From NCBI RefSeq assembly GCF_013282805.1, contig NZ_CP054038.1, positions 496,001-560,000 on the forward strand: a stretch of DNA of 64,000 bases, in the 5' to 3' direction. A program made the position numbers and the translations under genes. The stretch's first letter is position 1. Each line of letters starts with the position of its first letter. The stretch comes from Microbacterium hominis. GTDB lineage: Bacteria; Actinomycetota; Actinomycetes; Actinomycetales; Microbacteriaceae. The notes under the pieces are model-generated. The model worked only from the letters and a program-made list of their open reading frames with translations. It made no database searches and had not been told where the DNA came from. Positions 31,220 to 39,391 of this stretch are shown piece after piece.

Positions 31220-32833
31220 ATGGCGAGCGAACTGCGACCTCTGATCCTTGTCCGCGGATTCGGGGGCGCCGACGTCTCCGACGAGCAGGCCAGCCCCTAT
31301 CAGGGGTTCAACGACGGCACCGTGTACGGCAACCGGCGCGGTGAGAACTACATCTACGAGGGCTTCGTGCTGCGGGCGCTCAAATCGCCGACGCATCCGT
31401 ATCAGGATGCGACCAACGTGGTCGGCTTCTACTCGAACAGCGTCGATGCGCCGCCGGTCCCGAGCGACATCGATCCTGACCTCCTGGAGGGCACCGTCGT
31501 GCTCGACCCGTCGGTCGAGGCGAGGGTGCTCGCCAACGGCGTGGCCGGAACGATCTGGATCTACCGCTATTACGACCTCCGACCGCGCGCCCTCGAGCGG
31601 TACGGCCAGGGCCTCGCGCGGCTGGTCGAGCTCATCGAGCGATCTGCCGCGCGCCACGGGGAGGAGTTCCGCGGCGTCGACATCGTGGCGCACAGCATGG
31701 GCGGGCTCGTCACGCGGGAGGGCGTGCTGGCGATCGATGCCGCCGAGAAGGGGTCTGCCGAGCGCAAAGTCCATCGCATCGTGACCCTCGGCACGCCGCA
31801 CCGCGGCATCTCGTTCCAGCGGACGCCGGACTGGCTGCTGCGGGTGCTCCCGAAGGTGAACGACGCGGGGGATGAGCTGGCGTCGTTCACGCCCGACTCG
31901 ACACGGTTCCTGGATTGGAACGATGTGTTCGACACGCGGCGCATCCTCACCGTGGTGGGTACCGACTTCCGCTCGTACAGCATCGGCGTGACCACGGCCC
32001 TGAACCGGCTCTCGAACCTGTTCGACGAGGGGAACATGGTCTACAACCGCAGCGACGGCCTCGTGAAGCAGGCCTCCGCGCAGCTTCCCGATGCGCCGCG
32101 CACCTTCGTGCACAAGTGTCACGGCGGGCGCGACTCGCTCGTCACCTCGCGCGAAGCCTACGAGATCGCGATGCGGTTCTTTCACGGCACGCACCGTGTC
32201 TCGCTCTCGCTCGAAGATGCCAAGATCACGCGTGGCGGCGACTGGTTCGGCAGGAGCGAGTTCTACTTCGGCGTGTCGATCAAGCCCCGCTACGTGGACT
32301 TCGAGCTGTTCCACCAGAGCGTCGAGGCCCAGAACTGCTACGGGCCGTTCCATGAGAAGGACCTCAGCGACGACCTGCCGGCGCTCGCCGACGAGCTGCG
32401 CAAGCCCCTCGCCGAGTACGGCGACCGCACGACGGGCTGGGCGGGACCGGATCGTCTCATCTGGGAGGGATGGGTCGACGGCCGGGTCAAGCCCGAGCAG
32501 GTGTACGGGCTGGTCTTCCGCGCCGACTTCTACCTCGGCGAGCGGGACTCGTTCGGCATCGGCTTCTCCGACAACGTCGTCTATCGCAAGCAGTACTACA
32601 TCCAGGCGTTCCCCGGGGCGACGCCGCAGATCTTCGTGCACACCGGCGAGCGGTATCTCGCGGGGCCGGAGGCCCTGACCCAGGAGCAGCTGCAGCAGCG
32701 GGCGGGGACGGGGGCGCGCGACGAGATCCAGGCCGCGCAGCCGGTGGCGGGGTCGCCCGGGTACTGGACGTTCGACATCGGCGGCACGGGGTTCTCCGGC
32801 CGCTTCCGCATCGGAATCGTCCCCGAGGCCTGA
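31220..32833 (+). CDS. Lipase-like alpha/beta hydrolase
   Basis: 537 residues; GGGAAAGG precedes the ATG. The N-terminal half is an alpha/beta hydrolase: ILVRGFGGAD (oxyanion-hole region), VDIVAHSMGG with the nucleophile Ser159, and HRIVTLGTPHRGISF, the pattern of PGAP1- and lipase-like enzymes acting on esters. The C-terminal 200 residues (after HGTHRVSLSLEDAKI) form a beta-rich domain that was not recognised. No signal peptide is seen, so it is probably cytoplasmic. Substrate unknown. Confidence 0.75.
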   Translation: MASELRPLILVRGFGGADVSDEQASPYQGFNDGTVYGNRRGENYIYEGFVLRALKSPTHPYQDATNVVGFYSNSVDAPPVPSDIDPDLLEGTVVLDPSVEARVLANGVAGTIWIYRYYDLRPRALERYGQGLARLVELIERSAARHGEEFRGVDIVAHSMGGLVTREGVLAIDAAEKGSAERKVHRIVTLGTPHRGISFQRTPDWLLRVLPKVNDAGDELASFTPDSTRFLDWNDVFDTRRILTVVGTDFRSYSIGVTTALNRLSNLFDEGNMVYNRSDGLVKQASAQLPDAPRTFVHKCHGGRDSLVTSREAYEIAMRFFHGTHRVSLSLEDAKITRGGDWFGRSEFYFGVSIKPRYVDFELFHQSVEAQNCYGPFHEKDLSDDLPALADELRKPLAEYGDRTTGWAGPDRLIWEGWVDGRVKPEQVYGLVFRADFYLGERDSFGIGFSDNVVYRKQYYIQAFPGATPQIFVHTGERYLAGPEALTQEQLQQRAGTGARDEIQAAQPVAGSPGYWTFDIGGTGFSGRFRIGIVPEA

Positions 32834-32905
32834 TCCGCCGCCGGCTCCGGCCGGTCTTCGCCCTGAGAAGCGCCCCACGGCGATGCTTCCGCGCGCTCTC
32901 GGAGC

Positions 32906-32958
32906 GTAATTCACGTTACCTATTGCACGATAACGAGTGCATATGTAACGTGTGTTAC
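32906..32958 (+). promoter_or_regulatory. Promoter of the ABC transporter operon with two 14-bp palindromic operators
   Basis: GTAAT-TCAC-GTTAC (32906-32919) and GTAAC-GTGT-GTTAC (32945-32958) are palindromes 39 bp apart. Between them lies TTGCAC (32923-32928); with a 17-nt spacer, TAACGT (32946-32951) serves as the -10 box and overlaps the second operator. This AT-rich patch is conspicuous. The arrangement suits a repressor, most likely the RpiR protein encoded in the same operon. A third copy of the palindrome lies between the cyanophycinase and decarboxylase genes. Confidence 0.75.
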
Positions 32959-33003
32959 GCTCATCGCGGTCTCGACGATGAGACCCCCGAGAAAGGTCCA
33001 CCG

Positions 33004-33975
33004 ATGGAACACCTCACCTCCCGAATCCGCCGCGCGGGCTTCGCGGCCGCCGCGCTCGCCGTGACGGGCGCACTGCTGGCGGGCTGCACCGCTGCCGCCG
33101 AATCGGCGGAGCAGGCGGCCGACCCCACCGGCGATGCCGTCGAGATCCTCGACATGGAGATCGCCCTCGACGACGAGGCGCGCGCCCAGCTCCCCGATGA
33201 CATCGCGGCCGCCGGCGCCGTCCGCGTCGCCACCGATGCCCCCTACGCGCCGTTCGAGATGTTCGTGGAGGAGGGGTCGGACGAGCTCACCGGCGTCGAT
33301 GTGCTCCTCGGCCAGGCGATCGGGGCGAAGCTCGGCATCGCGTTCGAGTTCGCCCAGCAGGGTTTCGACGGCATCATCCCGGCGCTTCAGGCCGGCAACT
33401 TCGACGTCACGATCTCCGCGATGACCTCGAGCGTCGAGCGCATGGACGTGCTGACCTTCGTCGACTACTCGGCCTCGGGCACCGGCATCCTGACCCGTGC
33501 GGGCAACCCGGACGGCATCGAGACCTACCTCGACCTGTGCGGCAAGGACGTCGCCGTGCAGGCCGCCACCAGCCAGGTCGACCTCGTCAACGGCGTCTGG
33601 CAGGCCGAGTGCGCCGCCGAAGGGCGGGAGCCGATCGCGCTGAGCGAGTTCCCCTCCGACTCCGACGCGCAGCTGGCGATCACGGCGGGCAAGGCGGTCG
33701 CCTCGCTGCTGACCAAGCCGTCGGCGGGCTACGTCGCGAAGATCACCGGCGACGGCGACACGTTCGAGGTCGTCGAGGACCCCACCGCGCCGAACGGCTA
33801 CGACGCCACCCTCAACGGCATCGGCGTGCTCGCATCGAATGCGGAGCTCGCCGAGGCGATCCAGGCGGCGCTCCAGTCGCTGATGGACGACGGCAGCTAC
33901 GACGCGATCCTCGCCGAGTTCGGCGTCGAAGGCATCGGCATCGACGAGGCCACGATCAACGGCGCCGCCTCCTGA
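33004..33975 (+). CDS. ABC transporter substrate-binding lipoprotein, amino-acid family
   Basis: 323 residues from ATG 33004. The signal peptide ends in a lipobox ([10 protein letters not shown], Cys28). The mature protein belongs to the polar amino-acid binding family (SBP_bac_3): [58 protein letters not shown] and [16 protein letters not shown]. It binds an amino acid or small peptide outside the membrane. It heads an operon with permease, ATPase, M20 peptidase and RpiR regulator. With the exported cyanophycinase nearby, a beta-aspartyl-arginine dipeptide is a plausible ligand; this is inferred. Confidence 0.9.
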   Translation: MEHLTSRIRRAGFAAAALAVTGALLAGCTAAAESAEQAADPTGDAVEILDMEIALDDEARAQLPDDIAAAGAVRVATDAPYAPFEMFVEEGSDELTGVDVLLGQAIGAKLGIAFEFAQQGFDGIIPALQAGNFDVTISAMTSSVERMDVLTFVDYSASGTGILTRAGNPDGIETYLDLCGKDVAVQAATSQVDLVNGVWQAECAAEGREPIALSEFPSDSDAQLAITAGKAVASLLTKPSAGYVAKITGDGDTFEVVEDPTAPNGYDATLNGIGVLASNAELAEAIQAALQSLMDDGSYDAILAEFGVEGIGIDEATINGAAS

Positions 33976-34106
33976 TCGCGCGGGTGCGGTCGCCCCTGAC
34001 CGGCCGCACCCGCCTCCCCGCCCGGCTCGCGCCCCCTCAGACCCCGCCCGGCTCGCGCCGCGGCCGACCCCTCCGGGCACACCGCCCCCGAACTCCGAGG
34101 AGCACC

Positions 34107-35045
34107 ATGGCACCGTCGCCACAGCTCGCCGCGTCCACGGCCGCGACCGACTCCGCACCCCCCGCGCCCATCGCCGCCGTCCCGCTCCGCCACCCGTGGC
34201 GCTGGGTGTCGGGAGCCGTCGTCGGGCTCGCCGGCGCGGGACTGATCCTGTCCTTCGCGCAGAACCCGAACCTCGACTGGCCCACGGTCGGCGAGTACCT
34301 CTTCGCGCCGCTCACCCTGCAGGGCCTCGCCACGACCCTCTTCCTCACGGTCGCCGCCATGGCGATCGGCCTCGCCGGTGGGGTGGTCGTCGCGATCATG
34401 CGACTCTCGCCCAACCCGGTGCTGCGCGTCTCGAGCGGCCTGTTCGTGTGGGTGTTCCGGGGAACCCCGGTGCTCCTGCAGCTCATCTTCTGGGGCTTCA
34501 TCGGCGCGTTCCTGCCCCGGGTCGTGGTGGGAATCCCCTTCACCAGCGTCGAGTTCTGGTCGGTGAGTACGAGCGATCTCATCCCCGCCACCGTGGCCGC
34601 CCTGCTCGCGCTCGGCCTCAACGAGATGGCCTACGCATCCGAGATCGTGCGGGCCGGCATCCAATCCGTCGATCACGGTCAGACCGAGGCGGCGCACTCG
34701 CTCGGCATGACGCCGGCGCGCACCATGCGACGCATCGTGCTCCCGCAGGCCATGCGCGTCATCGTGCCCCCGATGGGCAACGAGGTCATCACCATGCTGA
34801 AGACGACCGCCCTGGTGTCGGTGATCGCCGGACGCGACCTGATGTCGAACCTGCAGATGGCCTACGCCCAGAACTTCAAGATCATCCCGCTGCTGGTCGT
34901 CGCCGCGATCTGGTACCTGGCGCTCACGAGCATCCTCGCCGTGCCCCAGGCCTGGCTCGAACGGCGCTACGGCCGCGGTGTCGCGGGCGCGCGCGAGAGC
35001 GGCGTGTCCCGCATGCTCCAGCTCTGGAAGGGCGGAAAGAAGTGA
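34107..35045 (+). CDS. ABC transporter permease, amino-acid type
   Basis: 312 residues from ATG 34107 (CCGAGGAG upstream). After a proline/alanine-rich cytoplasmic tail (1-30) come five transmembrane segments. The binding-protein-dependent transport motif for coupling to the ATPase is [37 protein letters not shown] is typical of HisM/GlnP permeases. A single permease gene implies a homodimer. It overlaps the ATPase gene by 4 nt. Confidence 0.92.
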   Translation: MAPSPQLAASTAATDSAPPAPIAAVPLRHPWRWVSGAVVGLAGAGLILSFAQNPNLDWPTVGEYLFAPLTLQGLATTLFLTVAAMAIGLAGGVVVAIMRLSPNPVLRVSSGLFVWVFRGTPVLLQLIFWGFIGAFLPRVVVGIPFTSVEFWSVSTSDLIPATVAALLALGLNEMAYASEIVRAGIQSVDHGQTEAAHSLGMTPARTMRRIVLPQAMRVIVPPMGNEVITMLKTTALVSVIAGRDLMSNLQMAYAQNFKIIPLLVVAAIWYLALTSILAVPQAWLERRYGRGVAGARESGVSRMLQLWKGGKK

Positions 35046-35851
35046 CCCTCATGACCCCGCACACCACGGCCGACGCGGCGGAGTCCGCGACCTCGGCCAT
35101 CATCGACGCCCGCGACGTGCACAAGCGCTTCGGCTCGCTGGAGGTGCTCAAGGGCATCACGCTGCAGGTGGAGCGCGGTCAGGTGGCGTGCCTGCTCGGG
35201 CCGTCGGGGTCGGGCAAGTCGACCTTCCTGCGGTGCATCAACCACCTCGAGAAGATCGATGCCGGCAGCATCCGCGTGGCCGGCCGCACAGTCGGGTACG
35301 AAGAGCGCGGCGGCAGGCTGTACGAGCTCCGCGAGCGAGAGGTGGCCCGTCAGCGTCGCGGCGTGGGAATGGTCTTCCAGCGGTTCAACCTCTTTCCGCA
35401 CATGACGGCGCTGGAGAACATCATCGAGGCGCCCACCCAGGTGCTCGGGCGCTCGCGCTCCGCCGCGCGTGAGCGCGCCGCCGAGCTGCTCGAGCGGGTG
35501 GGTCTGGCGGGCAAGGCCGACGCCTACCCCAGCGCGCTCTCGGGCGGTCAGCAGCAGCGCGTCGCGATCGCCCGGGCGCTCGCGATGGATCCCGAGGTGA
35601 TGCTCTTCGACGAGCCGACCTCCGCCCTCGACCCGGAGCTCGTCGGAGACGTGCTCGACGTGATGCGCGATCTCGCCGCCAGCGGCATGACCATGATCGT
35701 CGTGACGCACGAGATCGGCTTCGCCCGCGAGGTGGGCGACCTGGCCGTGTTCATCGACGGGGGCGTCGTGGTCGAGCAGGGCCGCCCCGACGACGTGCTC
35801 GTGCGCCCTGCCGAGGCGCGCACGCAGGCGTTCCTCGCGAAGGTGCTCTGA
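35042..35851 (+). CDS. ABC transporter ATP-binding protein, amino-acid type
   Basis: 269 residues from GTG 35042 (overlap GTGA; ATG 35051 is an alternative). Walker A is GPSGSGKST, the Q-loop lies in [12 protein letters not shown], the signature is LSGGQQQR, Walker B is VMLFDEP and the switch histidine is in VVTHE. It is closest in pattern to GlnQ/HisP proteins. It powers import through the neighbouring permease. Confidence 0.95.
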   Translation: MTLMTPHTTADAAESATSAIIDARDVHKRFGSLEVLKGITLQVERGQVACLLGPSGSGKSTFLRCINHLEKIDAGSIRVAGRTVGYEERGGRLYELREREVARQRRGVGMVFQRFNLFPHMTALENIIEAPTQVLGRSRSAARERAAELLERVGLAGKADAYPSALSGGQQQRVAIARALAMDPEVMLFDEPTSALDPELVGDVLDVMRDLAASGMTMIVVTHEIGFAREVGDLAVFIDGGVVVEQGRPDDVLVRPAEARTQAFLAKVL

Positions 35852-37045
35852 GTGCGGCCCGCACTCGGCGAGGCGGTGCAGCTCTCGCCGTCGTCGCTGC
35901 GCCATCGCGCCGGGCAGCTGCTGCCCCAGTACCTGCGCGAGCTCGCCCACCTGGTGTCGATCGACTCGGGCACGCATGACGCCGAGGGCGTGGATGCCGT
36001 GGGCCGGTGGTGCTCGGCCCGGCTCGCCGCACTCGGCTTCGCCGTCGAGCACATCGCCACCGCGCCGGTCGAGGGCCGCCGGTACGGGCAGGTCGTCGTG
36101 GCGCGACGCCGCGGATCGGGCACGCGGCGCGTCCTGCTGTTCGCGCACCTCGACACGGTCTACCCGGCCGGAACCGCGGCAGCCCGACCGTTCCGGGAGA
36201 GAGACGGGCGTGCCTACGGACCCGGAGTCTGCGACGACAAGGGCGGCGCGCTGGCGGGCATCCATGCCGCTCAGGTGCTCGTCGAGTCAGGTTTCGACTC
36301 GTTCGGGGAGCTCGTGCTGGTGTTCACCCCCGATGAGGAGGTGGGGTCGCCCGCATCCGCCGAGATCCTCGCGGGCATCGCCGCGGGAATGGATGCCGCG
36401 CTCTGCCTCGAATGCGCACGGGAGAACGGCGATCTGGTCGTCGCGCGCAAGGGCGTCGCCGACATCGGCGTCTCCGTGCGCGGGCGCGCCGCCCACTCCG
36501 GCGTCGAGCCCGAACGGGGCCGGAACGCGGCCGTCGAGGCCGCACGCATCCTTCTGGATCTCGATCGGCTGAACGGTCGGCGAGCAGACCTCACCGTGAA
36601 CGTCGGCGTGCTCACCGCCGGCGAGCGGCCGAACATCGTCCCGGGCTCGGCCACGCTGTCGGGAGAGGTGCGCGCGAAGACCGCGGCCGACCTCGCGTGG
36701 GCGCTGGAGGCCATCGAGCAGCGCGCGGCGGCCGGCACCGTGCCGGGCGTCACCGCGTGCGCGCAGCGCGCGGCCGTCTGCCCGCCACTGGAGCGCACGG
36801 CGACGCGACTGCTGTTCGATCGCGCGCGCGACGTCGGTGCCGAGCTGGGGATCGCCGTCGGCGGCGCGGCCACCGGCGGAGTCTCCGACGCGAACTTCGT
36901 GGCCGCGCGCGGTGTGCCGGTGCTCGACGGGATGGGGCCGATCGGCGGCGACGACCACTCCGAGGCGGAGTGGCTCGACGTCGCATCCGTCCCCGACCGG
37001 GTGGCGCTCCTCGCGCTGCTCGTCGCTCGCGTCGGGGAGGCGTGA
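35852..37045 (+). CDS. M20 family metallopeptidase, glutamate carboxypeptidase-like
   Basis: 397 residues from GTG 35852, right after the ATPase stop. Di-zinc peptidase motifs: LLFAHLDTVYP (first His/Asp), YGPGVCDDKGG (bridging Asp), FTPDEEVGSP (catalytic Glu-Glu) and GPIGGDDHSEAEWL (C-terminal His). A dimerisation domain is inserted at about 185-290. The pattern is that of CPG2-type carboxypeptidases, which remove a C-terminal residue from N-acyl amino acids or dipeptides. No signal peptide is seen. Between the importer and its regulator, it probably cleaves the imported compound in the cytoplasm. Beta-Asp-Arg dipeptide is one candidate. Confidence 0.88.
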   Translation: MRPALGEAVQLSPSSLRHRAGQLLPQYLRELAHLVSIDSGTHDAEGVDAVGRWCSARLAALGFAVEHIATAPVEGRRYGQVVVARRRGSGTRRVLLFAHLDTVYPAGTAAARPFRERDGRAYGPGVCDDKGGALAGIHAAQVLVESGFDSFGELVLVFTPDEEVGSPASAEILAGIAAGMDAALCLECARENGDLVVARKGVADIGVSVRGRAAHSGVEPERGRNAAVEAARILLDLDRLNGRRADLTVNVGVLTAGERPNIVPGSATLSGEVRAKTAADLAWALEAIEQRAAAGTVPGVTACAQRAAVCPPLERTATRLLFDRARDVGAELGIAVGGAATGGVSDANFVAARGVPVLDGMGPIGGDDHSEAEWLDVASVPDRVALLALLVARVGEA

Positions 37046-37077
37046 GCGCGCTACTGTCGGTTCCGGAGGTTCACCAG

Positions 37078-37935
37078 ATGACCGAAGCCGGCGTCGCCGA
37101 GTCCATCCGACGAGGGATGGGGGACTGCTCGCCCGCGGAGCGCAAGGTGGCCAGGGTGCTGCTGGCGGCGTATCCCTCCGCCGGGTTCGAGACCGTCGCG
37201 CGTCTCGCCGAGCGTGCGGGGGTGAGCGGCCCCACGGTCCTGCGCTTCGTGCAGCGGCTGGGCTACCGCGGATTCCCCGACTTCCAGGAGGCGCTGCGCC
37301 ACGATCTCGATGAGCGCTCCGCATCGCCGTTGCGCATCTACGAGAAGCGCCCGCCGGCGGCGGATGATCTCGGATCGCTGCGCGACCGCTCCGCGGCCGT
37401 GGCCGCGAGCACCCTGCAGCGCACGTTCGACGAGCTCAGCCTCCACGATCTGGACCGCTGCATCGAACTCGTCTCCGACGCCCCCGGCGCGGTCGTGATC
37501 GCAGGCGGCCGGTACAGCGGCCTGCTCGGCCGGGTGCTCGCCCTTCATCTCGAGCAGCTGCGGCCGCGCGTGCGCACGCTGCCCGAGGAGCCCTCGGCGC
37601 GTGCGGCGATGGTCGAGGACCTCGGCCGGCGCGACGTGGTCGTGCTGTTCGACTATCGCCGGTACGAGGAGCAGACGCTGCGGCTCGCTCAGGTCGCGGA
37701 GGAGCGGGATGCCCGGGTCGTGCTGTTCACCGACGCGCTCCTGTCGCCCATCTCCTCGATCGCCGACGTCGTGCTGACCAGTGAGACGGCCGCTCCCAGC
37801 CCCTTCGACGCGCTCACCCCCGCCCTTGCGCTCATCGAGACGGTCGTCGCGGGCTGCTTCGAGCGCCTCGGCGACGCGGCCGTGCAGCGCATGGCCCGCG
37901 CCGATCGCACGGCGGAGCAGCTCGGCCTGTACTGA
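37078..37935 (+). CDS. MurR/RpiR family regulator
   Basis: 285 residues. ATG 37078 has GGAGG 9 nt upstream; GTG 37042, overlapping the peptidase stop, is an in-frame alternative. The N-terminal helix-turn-helix (about 10-85) contains VARLAERAGVSGPTVLRFVQRLGYRGFPDFQ, the RpiR signature. The C-terminal SIS domain (about 115-250) contains AVVIAGGRYSGLLGRVL and VVLFDYRRYEEQT. SIS domains usually sense phosphosugars, but RpiR members also control amino-acid derivative uptake. As last gene of the operon it probably acts on the GTAAY-N4-GTTAS palindromes. Confidence 0.9.
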   Translation: MTEAGVAESIRRGMGDCSPAERKVARVLLAAYPSAGFETVARLAERAGVSGPTVLRFVQRLGYRGFPDFQEALRHDLDERSASPLRIYEKRPPAADDLGSLRDRSAAVAASTLQRTFDELSLHDLDRCIELVSDAPGAVVIAGGRYSGLLGRVLALHLEQLRPRVRTLPEEPSARAAMVEDLGRRDVVVLFDYRRYEEQTLRLAQVAEERDARVVLFTDALLSPISSIADVVLTSETAAPSPFDALTPALALIETVVAGCFERLGDAAVQRMARADRTAEQLGLY

Positions 37936-37944
37936 TCCGGCGCG

Positions 37945-37993
37945 GAACGCGAACAGGGGGCCCGGCCATGAGCCGGACCCCCTGTTCGCGTTC
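37945..37993. terminator. Long bidirectional terminator
   Basis: GAACGCGAACAGGGGG (37945-37960) pairs with 37978-37993, and an inner CCGG/CCGG stem closes the hairpin. It separates the convergent rpiR and cyanophycinase genes and stops 3 nt before the latter's stop codon. Confidence 0.9.
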
Positions 37994-37996
37994 TGA

Positions 37997-39304
37997 TCAG
38001 TCCGCGCGGACGATGTCGACGCGCAGCTGTGAGAACCCGGTGCTTCCGCTCGGCGAGGCCCACGCCCGCGTCGCGCCGTCGCGGGTGAGGTGCGTCGCGA
38101 AGCGCGGGCCCTCCTCGTAGGTGAGGCCGATGCCGACCCCCGCGTGCGATGCGACGACCTCCCGCGCGAGGTCGCGCAGCGACGAGGTGCCGCCGGCGCC
38201 GTCGAGGGAATCCCAGGCGTCCTCGCGGATGGCGGGATCCGCGCCCTCGGCGGCGAGCTTCTTGGCACCCGTGCCGGCGCGCACCGCCGCCCCGTGGCGC
38301 AGATCGATGGTGTCGCCGGCGACGGCGTAGCTCCAGCGGACGCCCGTGGTCCCCGCCTCGGTCACCGTCGCTCCGGTGACGTCGAGCACGGAGGCGCCGT
38401 GCTCGCCGATCACGTGTCCGACCCCGCGCACGCGGTCGAGCACCACCGCGGTCGTCTCGTCGACGCCGAGCACGTAGGGATGCCCGGTCTCGAGGGCGAG
38501 CTCGACCGCGCGGCCCTGCCGGCCCCAGGTCGTGAAGTGGCTGTCGAGGAGGACCTCGTCGACGAAGCCGAACCCGCCGTGCGGGAGGTAGCCGAGGGCC
38601 GTGGCGTCGTCGAGGTAGCCCGCCGTGGCGCCGTCGCGCCATGCCTGGTAGGACTCGCCCCCCGTGATCATGTCGGCGCCCTGCTGGATCGTGAGACCGG
38701 CGCTCACACCGGCGACGACGCCGCGCGCGGCGACCTCGCGGATGGCGGTCATCGCGGGGGTGTCGCCGCACTCCGTGAACGCCTCGAGGGCGGCATCCTC
38801 GCACTGGAACAGGGTGCGCACGTACCGCATCTGGTCGCCGCCGCCGAAGAACACCCCCGTTGCGGATGCGATCTCGGCGCTGACCGCGGGGTCGAAGGCG
38901 CCGGCCGGGGTGTAGGCGTCTCCTGCGAACTGCACCCCGGTGTCGATCGGCACGGCGTATGTTTCGGCGCCGAAGCGCTCGAACAGCGCCGAGTAGTACA
39001 GGCCGTTCGCGGCGGCGTTGTTCCTGTCGGGGTCGGCGGCCTCGGCGGCGGTGCGGGCCGGAGATGCCGCGGCGGTCACGATCGCGATGCGCGCGGGGAG
39101 CGGGCCCTTCCCGTCGGGATCGGCGAGGTCGACGATCCGCTGGAGGATCTCGGCGTTCTCCCGCAGGTTGCCGCCGATGAGCACGGCGTGCGGGTTCTTC
39201 GAGGTCGCGCTGTGGGCCGGAGGTGCAGCGGACGCCGCTGTCGCGGAAAGGACGAGTGCGGTGGTCGCGGCGAGGACGCCGAGGCCGATGGCAGGTCTGG
39301 ACAC
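37997..39304 (-). CDS. Exported cyanophycinase
   Basis: 435 residues from GTG 39304, preceded by AAAGGAGAA. A Sec signal peptide (about 1-28, ending ATAASAAPP) is followed by a peptidase S51-type domain: PHAVLIGGNLRENAEIL, TGVFFGGGDQMRYVRTL, and VVAGVSAGLTIQQG with the probable nucleophile serine. QAWRDGATAGYLDDATALGYLP and VDEVLLDSHFTTWGRQGRAVELAL are typical of cyanophycinases, including the DSHF motif. Such enzymes release beta-aspartyl-arginine dipeptides from cyanophycin; an exported form (CphE type) degrades polymer from other bacteria. About 100 C-terminal residues extend past the usual core. It is divergent from a decarboxylase gene and shares its promoter region with it. Confidence 0.87.
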   Translation of the reverse strand: MSRPAIGLGVLAATTALVLSATAASAAPPAHSATSKNPHAVLIGGNLRENAEILQRIVDLADPDGKGPLPARIAIVTAAASPARTAAEAADPDRNNAAANGLYYSALFERFGAETYAVPIDTGVQFAGDAYTPAGAFDPAVSAEIASATGVFFGGGDQMRYVRTLFQCEDAALEAFTECGDTPAMTAIREVAARGVVAGVSAGLTIQQGADMITGGESYQAWRDGATAGYLDDATALGYLPHGGFGFVDEVLLDSHFTTWGRQGRAVELALETGHPYVLGVDETTAVVLDRVRGVGHVIGEHGASVLDVTGATVTEAGTTGVRWSYAVAGDTIDLRHGAAVRAGTGAKKLAAEGADPAIREDAWDSLDGAGGTSSLRDLAREVVASHAGVGIGLTYEEGPRFATHLTRDGATRAWASPSGSTGFSQLRVDIVRAD

Positions 39305-39342
39305 TGTTCTCCTTTGAAATGGAAAGTACAAAGCGTGTACTG

Positions 39343-39371
39343 TTGCGTCGAAATCTAACAAGCATTACAAC
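39343..39371 (+). promoter_or_regulatory. Promoter of the PLP decarboxylase gene
   Basis: TTGCGT (39343-39348), a 17-nt spacer and TACAAC (39366-39371), 20 nt before the start codon. The palindromic operator at 39355-39368 lies inside the spacer and -10 box, as expected for repression. Confidence 0.6.
39355..39368 (-). promoter_or_regulatory. Third GTAAY-N4-GTTAS operator, between cyanophycinase and decarboxylase
   Basis: On the minus strand this reads GTAAT-GCTT-GTTAG, matching the two palindromes before the ABC operon at 9 of 10 arm positions. It lies about 50 nt upstream of the cyanophycinase start and 24 nt upstream of the decarboxylase start. A separate inverted repeat, AGTAC-N7-GTACT (39325-39341), lies beside it. 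Confidence 0.65.
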
Positions 39372-39391
39372 TCAACGGAAGAGGCATCTCG

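Noticed and set aside
36412..37935. Longer start for the RpiR gene inside the M20 gene
   Set aside because: The upstream part is a shadow of the peptidase frame. Only GTG 37042 and ATG 37078 are credible, and the latter has the better ribosome-binding site.
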